The translations under genes and the position numbers were made by a program. The notes under the pieces are model-generated. The model did not search any database. It had not been told where the DNA came from and saw only the letters and a list, made by a program, of their open reading frames with translations. From Pseudomonas sp. A-1 (GTDB lineage Bacteria; Pseudomonadota; Gammaproteobacteria; Pseudomonadales; Pseudomonadaceae), in contig NZ_SSTC01000042.1 of assembly GCF_004801855.1 (NCBI RefSeq), positions 1 to 40,743 of the forward strand: DNA of 40,743 bases, read 5' to 3'. Positions 7,272-15,734 of the stretch are shown here, piece by piece. Position 1 is the stretch's first letter, and each line of letters starts with the position of its first letter.

Positions 7272-8396
7272 ATGTTGCGACATTCGCATTTCTGGCTGGG
7301 GGCCATGCTCGGGCTGGCATCGCTGCCGGCGCAGGCCGAGTGGGCGGTGAACATGGGCCGGGGCGCCACCGAGGTCAGCCGCTCGGTATTCGACCTGCAC
7401 ATGACCATCTTCTGGATCTGCGTGGTCATCGGCGTGGTGGTGTTCGGCGCGATGTTCTGGTCGATGCTCATGCACCGGCGCAGCCGCGGCCAGCAGCCGG
7501 CGCAGTTCCACGAGCATACCTGGGTGGAAATCCTCTGGACCGTGGTGCCCTTCGTCATCCTGGTGCTGATGGCGGTTCCGGCCACCCGCACGCTGATCGC
7601 CATCTACGACCATTCCGAACCCGATCTGGACATCCAGATCACCGGCTACCAGTGGAAGTGGCACTACAAGTACCTGGGCCAGGACGTCGAGTTCTTCAGC
7701 AACCTCGCCACCCCGCGGGCGCAGATCGACAACCGGGCGGCCAAGGACGCGCACTACCTGCTGGAGGTCGACCAGCCGCTGGTGGTGCCGGTCGGCGCCA
7801 AGGTGCGCTTCCTGGTCACTGCCGCCGACGTGATCCACTCCTGGTGGGTGCCGGCGCTGGCGGTGAAGAAGGACGCCATCCCCGGCTTCGTCAACGAGGC
7901 GTGGACGCGCATCGAGCAGCCCGGCCTGTACCGCGGCCAGTGCACCGAGCTGTGCGGCAAGGACCACGGTTTCATGCCGGTGGTGGTGGAGGCGAAGAGT
8001 CGCGAGGACTTCGACCGCTGGCTGGCCGAACGCAAGGCCGCGGCGCTGGCGGAGAAGGAACTGACCGGCAAGGAATGGACCCTGGAAGAGCTGATGGCGC
8101 GCGGCGAGCAGGCCTACCAGACCGCCTGCGCCGCCTGTCACCAGCCCACCGGCGCCGGCATGCCGCCGGTGTTCCCGGCCCTCAAGGGCTCGGCCATCGC
8201 CACCGGGCCGAAGGAAGGCCACATCGCCATCGTGGTCGGCGGCAAGCCGGGCACCGCCATGGCGGCCTTCGGCAAGCAGCTCTCCGACGTCGATCTGGCG
8301 GCGATCATCACCTACGAGCGCAATGCCTGGGGCAACAGCACCGGTGACATGGTCACGCCGCAGGAGATCGCGGCGTTCAAGCAGGCGAAGGAGTGA
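7272..8396 (+). CDS. coxB: Cytochrome c oxidase subunit II with fused cytochrome c domain
   Basis: This is the electron entry subunit of an aa3-type oxidase in the cytoplasmic membrane (374 residues). A signal peptide (cleavage near AQA/EWA, about 24) is followed by two transmembrane helices (about 43-65 and 85-107) and a periplasmic CuA domain with ligands H189, C224, C228, H232 and M235 (E226 by backbone). A C-terminal cytochrome c domain with CAACH at 286-290 follows, so the enzyme is of the caa3 kind. AAGGGGA precedes the ATG. It is the first gene of the cox operon; coxA follows five bases after the stop. Confidence 0.96.
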   Translation: MLRHSHFWLGAMLGLASLPAQAEWAVNMGRGATEVSRSVFDLHMTIFWICVVIGVVVFGAMFWSMLMHRRSRGQQPAQFHEHTWVEILWTVVPFVILVLMAVPATRTLIAIYDHSEPDLDIQITGYQWKWHYKYLGQDVEFFSNLATPRAQIDNRAAKDAHYLLEVDQPLVVPVGAKVRFLVTAADVIHSWWVPALAVKKDAIPGFVNEAWTRIEQPGLYRGQCTELCGKDHGFMPVVVEAKSREDFDRWLAERKAAALAEKELTGKEWTLEELMARGEQAYQTACAACHQPTGAGMPPVFPALKGSAIATGPKEGHIAIVVGGKPGTAMAAFGKQLSDVDLAAIITYERNAWGNSTGDMVTPQEIAAFKQAKE

Positions 8397-8401
8397 CGGA
8401 C

Positions 8402-10003
8402 ATGAGCGCAGTGATCGACACGCACGCCCACGGTCATGCCCACGGCCCGGCCCGGGGCCTGATGCGCTGGGTGCTGACCACCAACCACAAGGACATCGGC
8501 ACGATGTACCTGGTGTTCAGCTTCGCCATGTTCCTGTTCGGCGGCAGCATGGCCATGGTGATCCGCGCCGAGCTGTTCCAGCCCGGCCTGCAGATCGTCC
8601 AGCCGGAGTTCTTCAACCAGATGACCACCATGCACGGCCTGATCATGGTGTTCGGCGCGGTGATGCCGGCCTTCGTCGGCCTGGCCAACTGGATGATCCC
8701 GCTGATGATCGGCGCGCCGGACATGGCCCTGCCGCGGATGAACAACTTCAGCTTCTGGTTGCTGCCGGCGGCCTTCGGCCTGCTCGCCAGCACCCTGTTC
8801 ATGGAAGGGGGCGGCCCCAACTTCGGCTGGACCTTCTACGCGCCGCTGTCGACCACCTACGCGCCGGAGAGCGTCACCTTCTTCATCTTCGCCGTGCACC
8901 TGATGGGCATCAGCTCGATCATGGGCGCGATCAACGTCATCGCCACCGTGCTCAACCTGCGCGCGCCGGGGCTGACCCTGATGCAGATGCCGCTGTTCGT
9001 GTGGACCTGGCTGATCACCGCCTTCCTGCTGATCGCGGTGATGCCGGTGCTGGCCGGCGTGGTGACCATGATGCTGATGGACATCCACTTCGGCACCAGC
9101 TTCTTCAGCGCCGCCGGCGGCGGCGACCCGGTGCTGTTCCAGCACGTGTTCTGGTTCTTCGGCCACCCCGAGGTGTACATCATGATCCTGCCCGCGTTCG
9201 GCGCGGTCAGCGCGATCATCCCCACCTTCAGCCGCAAGCCGCTGTTCGGCTACACCTCGATGGTCTACGCCACCGGCGCCATCGCCTTCCTGTCGTTCAT
9301 CGTCTGGGCGCACCACATGTTCACCGTGGGCATCCCGCTGACCGGCGAGCTGTTCTTCATGTACGCCACCATGCTGATCGCCGTGCCCACCGGGGTGAAG
9401 GTGTTCAACTGGGTGAGCACCATGTGGCGCGGCTCGCTGACCTTCGAGGCGCCGATGCTGTTCGCCGTGGCCTTCGTCATCCTGTTCACCATCGGCGGCT
9501 TCTCCGGGCTGATGCTGGCCATCGCCCCGGCCGACTTCCAGTACCACGACACCTACTTCGTGGTGGCGCACTTCCACTACGTGCTGGTGCCGGGAGCGAT
9601 CTTCGGCATCTTCGCCTCCACCTACTACTGGTTGCCGAAGTGGACCGGGCACATGTACGACGAGACCCTGGCCAGGCTGCACTTCTGGCTGTCCTTCGTC
9701 GGCATGAACCTGGCGTTCTTCCCCATGCACTTCGTCGGCCTGGCCGGCATGCCGCGGCGCATCCCCGACTACAACCTGATGTTCGCCAACTTCAACATGG
9801 TCTCCAGCGTCGGCGCCTTCCTGTTCGGCGCCACCCAGCTGCTGTTCCTGTTCATCGTCGTCAAGTGCGTGCGCGGCGGGCCGAAGGCCGCCGACAAGCC
9901 CTGGGACGGCGCCCACGGCCTGGAGTGGACGGTGCCCTCGCCGGCGCCCTACCACACCTTCCAGACTCCGCCGGAAGTCGACGAGCGCAGCCGGCTGCAC
10001 TGA
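8402..10003 (+). CDS. coxA: Cytochrome c oxidase subunit I
   Basis: The catalytic heme-copper subunit, 533 residues and about 12 membrane helices. Ligands are visible: H78 and H392 for heme a, H255 with Y259 (GHPEVY, the His-Tyr crosslink) plus H304/H305 for CuB, and H390 for heme a3. Reduction of O2 here pumps protons. ATG 8402 is chosen over the overlapping GTG 8393 because AAGGAG (8388-8393) lies eight bases upstream of it. The N-terminus is unusually His-rich (HAHGHAHG). Subunit III is not fused. Confidence 0.97.
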   Translation: MSAVIDTHAHGHAHGPARGLMRWVLTTNHKDIGTMYLVFSFAMFLFGGSMAMVIRAELFQPGLQIVQPEFFNQMTTMHGLIMVFGAVMPAFVGLANWMIPLMIGAPDMALPRMNNFSFWLLPAAFGLLASTLFMEGGGPNFGWTFYAPLSTTYAPESVTFFIFAVHLMGISSIMGAINVIATVLNLRAPGLTLMQMPLFVWTWLITAFLLIAVMPVLAGVVTMMLMDIHFGTSFFSAAGGGDPVLFQHVFWFFGHPEVYIMILPAFGAVSAIIPTFSRKPLFGYTSMVYATGAIAFLSFIVWAHHMFTVGIPLTGELFFMYATMLIAVPTGVKVFNWVSTMWRGSLTFEAPMLFAVAFVILFTIGGFSGLMLAIAPADFQYHDTYFVVAHFHYVLVPGAIFGIFASTYYWLPKWTGHMYDETLARLHFWLSFVGMNLAFFPMHFVGLAGMPRRIPDYNLMFANFNMVSSVGAFLFGATQLLFLFIVVKCVRGGPKAADKPWDGAHGLEWTVPSPAPYHTFQTPPEVDERSRLH

Positions 10004-10028
10004 GTGGCCGAGGCGCGAGGAGCCTGCG

Positions 10029-10580
10029 ATGAGCGACAGCACCGACACGCGCCGCCTGGTCCGCCGCCTGCTGCTGGTGGTGGTGGCCATGTTCGGCTTC
10101 GGCTTCGCCCTGGTGCCGCTGTACGACGTGATGTGCCAGGCCTTCGGCATCAACGGCAAGACCGCCGGCGCCTACACGGGCAGCCAGCAGGTGGACGAGG
10201 CGCGCACCGTGCGCGTGCAGTTCCTCGCCACCAACGCCGCCGGGATGACCTGGCGTTTCGACCCGCAGCAGGACGAGCTGGTGGTGCACCCCGGCGCGGT
10301 CAACCAGATGCTGTTCGTCGCCCACAACCCGACGGAGCATGCGATGACCGCCCAGGCCATCCCCAGCGTGGCGCCGGCCAAGGCGGCGGCGTTCTTCCAC
10401 AAGACCGAGTGTTTCTGCTTCACCCAGCAGGTGCTGCAGCCGGGCGAGCGCATCGAGATGCCGGTGCGCTTCATCGTCGACCGCGACCTGCCGGCCGACG
10501 TGCAGCACCTGACCCTGGGCTACACGCTGTTCGACATCACCGCGCAGAAGCCGCCGCTGGCGCAGCGCACAGGCAACTGA
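10029..10580 (+). CDS. ctaG: Cytochrome c oxidase assembly protein CtaG/Cox11
   Basis: A membrane-anchored copper chaperone that delivers copper to the CuB site of subunit I. The 183-residue protein has a single N-terminal transmembrane helix (about 12-32) and a periplasmic immunoglobulin-like domain with the copper-binding CFC motif (C128, C130) in KTECFCF. Start ATG 10029 follows an AGGAG box (10018-10022). It lies between coxA and coxC, the usual order in Pseudomonas, and needs no other partner to be recognised. Confidence 0.95.
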   Translation: MSDSTDTRRLVRRLLLVVVAMFGFGFALVPLYDVMCQAFGINGKTAGAYTGSQQVDEARTVRVQFLATNAAGMTWRFDPQQDELVVHPGAVNQMLFVAHNPTEHAMTAQAIPSVAPAKAAAFFHKTECFCFTQQVLQPGERIEMPVRFIVDRDLPADVQHLTLGYTLFDITAQKPPLAQRTGN

Positions 10581-10638
10581 CGGGGACGCACCCCATGCAC
10601 AGCAGGCCGCGCTGCCGGCGCGGCCGAGGAGAGCGACA

Positions 10639-11526
10639 ATGGCCAGCCACGAGCAGTACTACGTCCCCGAGCAGAGCAAGTGGCCGATCATCGCCAGCAT
10701 CGGCCTGCTGGTGACGGTGGTCGGCCTGGGCACCTGGTTCAACGACCTCAAGGCGGCGCGCGCCGACTCGGCCGGCCCGCTGATCTTCTTCGTCGGCGCG
10801 CTGCTGCTGGCGTACATGCTGTTCGGCTGGTTCGGCAACGTCATCCACGAGAGCCGCAGCGGGCTGTACAGCGGACAGATGGACCGCTCGTTCCGCTGGG
10901 GCATGCGCTGGTTCATCTTCTCCGAGGTGATGTTCTTCGCCGCCTTCTTCGGCGCGCTGTTCTACCTGCGGGTGTTCGTCGGCCCCTGGCTGGACGGCGC
11001 GGGCGACAAGGGCGTCAGCGCCATGCTCTGGCCGGACTTCCAGTTCAGCTGGCCGCTGCTCGACAACCCCGACCCCAAGGCCTATCCGCCGCCGCAGGGG
11101 ATCATCGACCCCTGGCACCTGCCGCTGATCAACACCGTGCTGCTGGTGACATCCAGCTTCACCCTGACCTTCGCCCACCACGCCCTGCGCCACGACAGGC
11201 GCACCGCGCTCAAGGCCTGGCTGGCGCTGACCGTGCTGCTCGGCGCCGCCTTCCTGGTGCTGCAGGCCGAGGAATACGTGCACGCCTACACCGAGCTGGA
11301 CCTGACCCTGGCCTCCGGCGTCTACGGCGCCACCTTCTTCATGCTCACCGGCTTCCACGGCGCCCACGTCACCATAGGCGCGCTGATGCTGCTGGTGATG
11401 CTGATCCGCATCCTGCGCGGGCATTTCGCCCCGGATCAGCACTTCGGCTTCGAGGCGGCCAGCTGGTACTGGCACTTCGTCGATGTGGTCTGGGTCGGCC
11501 TGTTCGTCTTCGTCTACGTGCTGTGA
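10639..11526 (+). CDS. coxC: Cytochrome c oxidase subunit III
   Basis: Structural subunit III, 295 residues and seven predicted membrane helices, with the family segments FSEVMFF, the long loop containing NTVLLVTSS, and GFHGAHV near residue 240. It stabilises the D-pathway of subunit I. The ATG follows an AGGAGA box. The next gene (SURF1) starts only ten bases after the stop, which leaves no room for the small DUF2909-type gene that I recall at this point in related genomes. Confidence 0.95.
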   Translation: MASHEQYYVPEQSKWPIIASIGLLVTVVGLGTWFNDLKAARADSAGPLIFFVGALLLAYMLFGWFGNVIHESRSGLYSGQMDRSFRWGMRWFIFSEVMFFAAFFGALFYLRVFVGPWLDGAGDKGVSAMLWPDFQFSWPLLDNPDPKAYPPPQGIIDPWHLPLINTVLLVTSSFTLTFAHHALRHDRRTALKAWLALTVLLGAAFLVLQAEEYVHAYTELDLTLASGVYGATFFMLTGFHGAHVTIGALMLLVMLIRILRGHFAPDQHFGFEAASWYWHFVDVVWVGLFVFVYVL

Positions 11527-11536
11527 GGGTGCGGCC

Positions 11537-12292
11537 GTGTCGGTTGCCGCCGTCCCGCCGCGGGACCGGCGTTTCCGCCCGGGCCTGCTGCCGACCCTGG
11601 TGGTCGCGGCCCTGCTGCCGCTGCTGCTCGGCCTCGGCTGCTGGCAGCTGCAGCGCGCCGGAGAGAAGCGCGAGCTGCTCGCCGAGCAGGCCGCGCGCAG
11701 CCAGGCACCAATCGTGGATCTGGTCGAGCTGGCGGCGCTGGACGATCCGTCCTTCCGCCGCGTGCGCCTGGTCGGCACCTTCGACGCCGGGCACAGCCTG
11801 CTGCTGGACAACCGCCAGCGTGGCGGACGGGTCGGCGTCGAGCTGCTGCAGCCGTTTCTCGACCGCCCGAGCGGGCGCTGGGTGCTGGTCAACCGCGGCT
11901 GGCTGCCCTGGCCGCAGCGGGCGGCGCTGCCGGCGTTCGACACCCCGGTCGGCGAGCTGAGCCTGGAGGCCAGCGTCTATCGGCCGCCCGGCAGCGCCTT
12001 CCTGCTCGGCGACGGCGCCCCGGGCGAGGGCTGGCCGCGGCTGGTCAACGTGGTCGAGGCTCCGGCGCTGTGGGGCGAGCTGGAGCGCGACGGGCTGGCC
12101 GACGAACTGCGCCTCGAGCCCGGCCCGGCCAGCTACGTCGGCGACTGGCCGGTGGTGGCTTCGGGGCCGGAGAAGCATCTGGGCTATGCGGTGCAGTGGT
12201 TCGCCCTGGCGGCGACCCTGCTCGGCATGTACCTGTGGTTCGGCGTGAAACAGGCACGGGAGGTGCACGATGGGCTCCACTCTGACGCTTGA
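11537..12292 (+). CDS. SURF1 family cytochrome oxidase biogenesis protein
   Basis: A heme a insertion factor for subunit I. The 251-residue protein has the family layout: an N-terminal helix (about 15-35, ending LGCWQLQRA), a periplasmic domain with VLVNRGWLPW near 120, and a C-terminal helix (about 216-236, in HLGYAVQWFALA). The start is GTG 11537, supported by GAGGG at 11525-11529 in the coxC stop region; translation is probably coupled. The 3' end overlaps the next gene by 23 bases. Confidence 0.92.
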   Translation: MSVAAVPPRDRRFRPGLLPTLVVAALLPLLLGLGCWQLQRAGEKRELLAEQAARSQAPIVDLVELAALDDPSFRRVRLVGTFDAGHSLLLDNRQRGGRVGVELLQPFLDRPSGRWVLVNRGWLPWPQRAALPAFDTPVGELSLEASVYRPPGSAFLLGDGAPGEGWPRLVNVVEAPALWGELERDGLADELRLEPGPASYVGDWPVVASGPEKHLGYAVQWFALAATLLGMYLWFGVKQAREVHDGLHSDA

Positions 12293-12854
12293 GCCGCTGC
12301 CGCGGCGCGGTCGCGGGCGCTGGCAACTGCTCGGCCTGCTGGCCGTGGTGATCGGGCCGATGCTGCTGGCCAGCGCCATGTATCGCTGGCAGTTCTGGGT
12401 GCCGCAGGCCCGCAGCTATCACGGCGAGCTGATCGCTACCGGGCAGACGCCGGCCGACCTCGGCGTGGCCGGCAGCTGGGACATCCAGGCGGGCGACGAG
12501 CCGCGCCGGTGGGTGCTGCTGGTGACCAGCGCCGACGACTGCGCGGCGGATTGCCGGGCGCTGGTCTACCTGGCGCGGCAGATCCATATCGGCCTCAATC
12601 GCGAGGCGCCGCGCGCCGGCCATGTCCTCGCCCATGGCGCGGCGCTGCCGGTCGACTACGACGCCGAGCTGCGCGCCGCCTACCCGCAGCTGCAGCGCCT
12701 GGGCCTGGATGTCGAGCGCTACCCGCAGGACGGTGCGCAGCTGTGGATCGTCGACCCGCACGGCAACCTGGTGCTGCGCTATCGGGTCGGCAGCGACGGC
12801 AAACATATCCTCGACGACCTGCGCCACCTGCTGAAGATCTCGCAGATCGGCTGA
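12270..12854 (+). CDS. Membrane-anchored CxxxC protein of the cox operon (PA0111-like, possible Sco-like fold)
   Basis: A 194-residue protein with one N-terminal transmembrane helix (about 19-40) and a periplasmic domain. C91-A-A-D-C95 gives a CxxxC pair directly after a predicted beta strand (WVLLVTSADD), as in Sco proteins, and LWIVDPHGNLVLRY near 158-171 looks like the thioredoxin-fold strand before a hairpin. The Sco copper-ligand segment VDH is replaced by VDPH. It corresponds in position to PA0111 of P. aeruginosa. ATG 12270 lies inside the SURF1 3' end with GGGAGG six bases upstream. A role in copper or thiol handling for the oxidase is an inference. Confidence 0.82.
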   Translation: MGSTLTLEPLPRRGRGRWQLLGLLAVVIGPMLLASAMYRWQFWVPQARSYHGELIATGQTPADLGVAGSWDIQAGDEPRRWVLLVTSADDCAADCRALVYLARQIHIGLNREAPRAGHVLAHGAALPVDYDAELRAAYPQLQRLGLDVERYPQDGAQLWIVDPHGNLVLRYRVGSDGKHILDDLRHLLKISQIG

Positions 12855-12942
12855 GCGCCGGGCAGCCTGCCGGAGGACTGCTAGAGTCAAAGACAGGAGT
12901 GACTTCGACCAGCTGTGCAGGAATCCGGGGGGAGGATCTGCC

Positions 12943-14010
12943 ATGGCGACAAGCACAAGAAGACCGGGCTACCGGCTCGCCCTCTGCGCCACGCTGCTGG
13001 CCCTGCTGGTGGTGATGCTCGGCGCCTATACCCGCCTGACCCACGCCGGCCTCGGCTGCCCCGACTGGCCGGGCTGCTACGGCTTCCTCGGCGTGCCGCA
13101 GAGCGCCGAACAGCTCGCCCATGCCGAGCGGCATTTCCCGGACGCCCCGGTGGAGGCGGAGAAGGGCTGGAGCGAGATGGTCCACCGCTACTTCGCCGGC
13201 AGCCTCGGCCTGCTGATCCTCGTCCTCGCGATCCAGGCCGTGCGCCGGCGCGACCGCGCCGGCCAGCCGCTCAGGCTGCCGCTGGCCCTGCTGGCGCTGG
13301 TGCTGCTGCAGGCCGCCTTCGGCATGTGGACGGTGACCCTCAAGCTGTGGCCGCAGGTGGTCACCGCGCACCTGCTCGGCGGCTTCGCCACCCTCGGCCT
13401 GCTGTTCCTGCTCAGCTTGCGCCTGTCCGGCGCGCTGCCGCCGCTGCAGGGCGTGCTGCCGCGCCTGCGCACGCTGGCGGGACTGGCGCTGCTCGCGGTA
13501 ATCGGCCAGATCGCCCTCGGCGGCTGGGTGAGCAGCAACTACGCGGCGGTGGCCTGCGTCGACCTGCCGACCTGCCATGGCCAGTGGTGGCCGGCGATGG
13601 ACTTCGCCAACGGTTTCCACCTGACCCAGCACATCGGCCCCAACTACCTCGGCGGCCAGCTCGACAGCGACGCGCGCACCGCCATCCACATGAGCCATCG
13701 CCTCGGCGCCCTGCTGGTCAGCCTGCTGCTGCTGACCCTGGCCTGGCAGCTGCGCCGTGGCGGTCTGTCCGGGCTGGCCGGCCTGCTGCTGCTGGCGCTG
13801 GCCGCCCAGGTCAGCCTGGGCCTGGCCAACGTGCTGCTGCACCTGCCGCTGGCGGTGGCAGTGGCGCACAACCTCGGCGGGGCCGGCCTGCTGCTGGTGC
13901 TGGTGCTGGTCAACTACCGGCTGCGCGCGGCGGCGCCGGCCAGGCAGGGGGCCGGCCTGCGCCTGATCGGCCGTGGCGGCGACGAGCTGCGGCGCTATTC
14001 GCGCCTGTAG
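12943..14010 (+). CDS. ctaA: Heme A synthase (COX15/CtaA)
   Basis: An integral membrane enzyme that oxidises the C8 methyl of heme O to give heme A. The 355-residue, eight-helix protein has the four conserved heme-ligand His contexts: EMVHRYFAG, VTAHLLGG, HMSHRLGA and VAHNLGG. The first periplasmic loop has the GLGCPDWPGC cysteine pair and the second half repeats it in ACVDLPTCHGQW, as expected for this duplicated fold. A strong GGGGGGAGGA box precedes the ATG. The gene sits 88 bases after the CxxxC gene and 40 bases before ctaB. Confidence 0.95.
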   Translation: MATSTRRPGYRLALCATLLALLVVMLGAYTRLTHAGLGCPDWPGCYGFLGVPQSAEQLAHAERHFPDAPVEAEKGWSEMVHRYFAGSLGLLILVLAIQAVRRRDRAGQPLRLPLALLALVLLQAAFGMWTVTLKLWPQVVTAHLLGGFATLGLLFLLSLRLSGALPPLQGVLPRLRTLAGLALLAVIGQIALGGWVSSNYAAVACVDLPTCHGQWWPAMDFANGFHLTQHIGPNYLGGQLDSDARTAIHMSHRLGALLVSLLLLTLAWQLRRGGLSGLAGLLLLALAAQVSLGLANVLLHLPLAVAVAHNLGGAGLLLVLVLVNYRLRAAAPARQGAGLRLIGRGGDELRRYSRL

Positions 14011-14050
14011 GACAACCGCACAAGAACAACAACGAGGGGGAGGGAACGCC

Positions 14051-14953
14051 ATGAGCGCACTGGTGCAGCAACGTCAGGCCCGCGCCGGCTGGCGCGACTA
14101 TCTGGAGCTGACCAAACCCAAGGTGGTGGTGCTGATGCTGATCACCGCGCTGGTCGGCATGTTCCTCGCCACCGACGGCGGCGTGCCCTGGAGCGTGCTG
14201 CTGTTCGGCAACCTCGGCATCGGCCTGTGCGCCGGTGCGGCGGCGGCAGTCAACCACGTGGTCGACCGGCGCATCGACGCGGTGATGGCGCGCACCCGCC
14301 TGCGCCCGCTGGTGGCCGGGCGGGTCTCGCCGGCGGCGGCGCTGGCCTTCGCCCTGGCCCTGGCGCTGGCCGGGCAGGCCCTGCTGCTGCTTTTCACCAA
14401 CGCGCTGACCGCCTGGCTGACGCTGGCCTCGCTGCTCGGTTATGCGGCGATCTACACCGGCTTCCTCAAGCGCGCCACGCCGCAGAACATCGTCATCGGC
14501 GGCTTGGCCGGCGCGGCGCCGCCGATGCTCGGCTGGACCGCGGTGACCGGCCGGCTGGACGCCGAGGCGCTGCTGCTGGTGCTGATCATCTTCGCCTGGA
14601 CCCCGCCGCATTTCTGGGCGCTGGCCATCCACCGCAAGGACGACTACGCCAGGGCGGAGATCCCCATGCTGCCGGTGACCCACGGCGAGCGCTACACCAA
14701 GCTGCACATCCTGCTCTACACCCTGATCCTGTTCGCCGTCAGCCTGCTGCCCTTCGTCATCCACATGAGCGGGCCGCTGTACCTGACCGGGGCGGTGCTG
14801 CTCGGCGCGCGCTTCCTCGACTGGGCCTGGGCGCTGTACCGTGACAGCCGACCGCAGGCCGCGATCAGGACCTTCAAGTACTCTATTACCTACCTGTTCG
14901 CCCTGTTCATCGTGCTGCTGGTGGATCACTATCTGCCGGCACTTCCGCTCTAG
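14051..14953 (+). CDS. ctaB: Protoheme IX farnesyltransferase (heme O synthase)
   Basis: A UbiA-family prenyltransferase that adds the farnesyl tail to heme b to make heme O, the substrate of CtaA. It has 300 residues and nine predicted helices. The first Asp-rich motif is N-H-V-V-D-R-R-I-D-A-V-M-A-R-T (about residues 73-87); the second region includes DYARAEIPMLPV (about 198-209). ATG 14051 is preferred over upstream in-frame starts because GGGAGGG lies close before it and the LELTKPK motif is then at the normal distance. CyoE/CtaB names are interchangeable. Confidence 0.95.
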   Translation: MSALVQQRQARAGWRDYLELTKPKVVVLMLITALVGMFLATDGGVPWSVLLFGNLGIGLCAGAAAAVNHVVDRRIDAVMARTRLRPLVAGRVSPAAALAFALALALAGQALLLLFTNALTAWLTLASLLGYAAIYTGFLKRATPQNIVIGGLAGAAPPMLGWTAVTGRLDAEALLLVLIIFAWTPPHFWALAIHRKDDYARAEIPMLPVTHGERYTKLHILLYTLILFAVSLLPFVIHMSGPLYLTGAVLLGARFLDWAWALYRDSRPQAAIRTFKYSITYLFALFIVLLVDHYLPALPL

Positions 14954-14970
14954 CCAACGAAGCCGAGCCC

Positions 14971-15603
14971 ATGACCCGCATCCACAAGACCGTCCTGTTC
15001 CTCGTCGCCGCCATCGCCCTGGTGCTCGGCCTCACCGTCAGCAAGGTGCTCAACGCGCCGTCGCAGCTCGATGCGGCGGCGCTGGCCGACGCCGGCATCA
15101 TCCTGCTGCCGCAGAGCCGCGCCCTGCCGGCGCTGAGCCTCACCGACGAGAACGGCCAGCCGCAGGCGCTCGACCAGCTCAAGGGGCGCTGGACCCTGCT
15201 GTTCTTCGGCTACACCTTCTGCCCGGACATCTGCCCGACCACCCTGGCCGAGCTGCGCCAGCTCAAGAGCCAGCTGGCGCCGGAGGCGCTGGCGCGCCTG
15301 CAGGTGACCATGGTCAGCATCGATCCGCACCGCGACACCCCGGCCCAGCTCAAGCAGTACCTCGGCTACTACAACGCCGGCTACACCGGCCTGACCGGCG
15401 AGCTGGCGCAGATCCAGCAGCTGGCCAACGCGGTGAGCATCCCCTTCATTCCCGGCGACACCACCAGGCAGCACTACACCGTCGACCACAGCGGCAACCT
15501 GGCGCTGATCGGCCCCGACGGCCGCCAGCGCGGTTTCATCCGCGCGCCGCTGAATCCGGCCAAGCTGGCGCTGCAGCTGCCGCAGCTGCTCTCGCAGGAG
15601 TGA
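14971..15603 (+). CDS. SCO1/SenC family copper chaperone
   Basis: A membrane-anchored thioredoxin-fold protein that matures the CuA centre of subunit II. The 210-residue protein has an N-terminal helix (about 7-24) and the copper/thiol motif C84-PDI-C88 in FGYTFCPDICPT, with H173 in the VDHSGNLALIGPDG segment as the third ligand. The ribosome-binding site before ATG 14971 is weak. It is the last gene of the cox block and is followed by an inverted repeat and a strong terminator. Confidence 0.94.
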   Translation: MTRIHKTVLFLVAAIALVLGLTVSKVLNAPSQLDAAALADAGIILLPQSRALPALSLTDENGQPQALDQLKGRWTLLFFGYTFCPDICPTTLAELRQLKSQLAPEALARLQVTMVSIDPHRDTPAQLKQYLGYYNAGYTGLTGELAQIQQLANAVSIPFIPGDTTRQHYTVDHSGNLALIGPDGRQRGFIRAPLNPAKLALQLPQLLSQE

Positions 15604-15623
15604 GACGGCGGCAATCCCGGTAG

Positions 15624-15663
15624 GGTGCGCCATGCGCACCAGGGTGTGTGCGATGGTGCGCCA
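15624..15663. repeat. REP-like short palindromic element
   Basis: GGTGCGC (15624-15630), CAT, GCGCACC (15634-15640) is a perfect inverted repeat preceded by TAG, and the half-site GGTGCGCCA recurs at 15655-15663. This TAGGGTGCGCCATGCGCACC type of sequence is common between Pseudomonas genes, so it is probably a repetitive extragenic palindrome rather than a specific operator. Confidence 0.55.
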
Positions 15664-15675
15664 TTCGATCCGGTA

Positions 15676-15715
15676 AACGCACAAGGGCCACCCCGCAGGG
15701 TGGCCCTTGTGCGTT
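15676..15715. terminator. Strong bidirectional terminator between the sco gene and spuH
   Basis: An 18-bp perfect stem (15676-15693 with 15698-15715) with loop CGCA lies between two convergent operons. It is the longest perfect hairpin in the window. T-runs are short on both sides, but position and stability support termination for both strands. Confidence 0.8.
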
Positions 15716-15734
15716 ACGGCCGGGAGAAAGCCGG

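Noticed and set aside
8393-8395. GTG start of coxA overlapping the coxB stop
   Set aside because: ATG 8402 has AAGGAG at ideal distance and gives the usual N-terminus.
8312-10159. Minus-strand frame of about 615 codons opposite coxA
   Set aside because: A shadow of coxA; the translation is Gln/His/Glu/Gly-rich with no domain.
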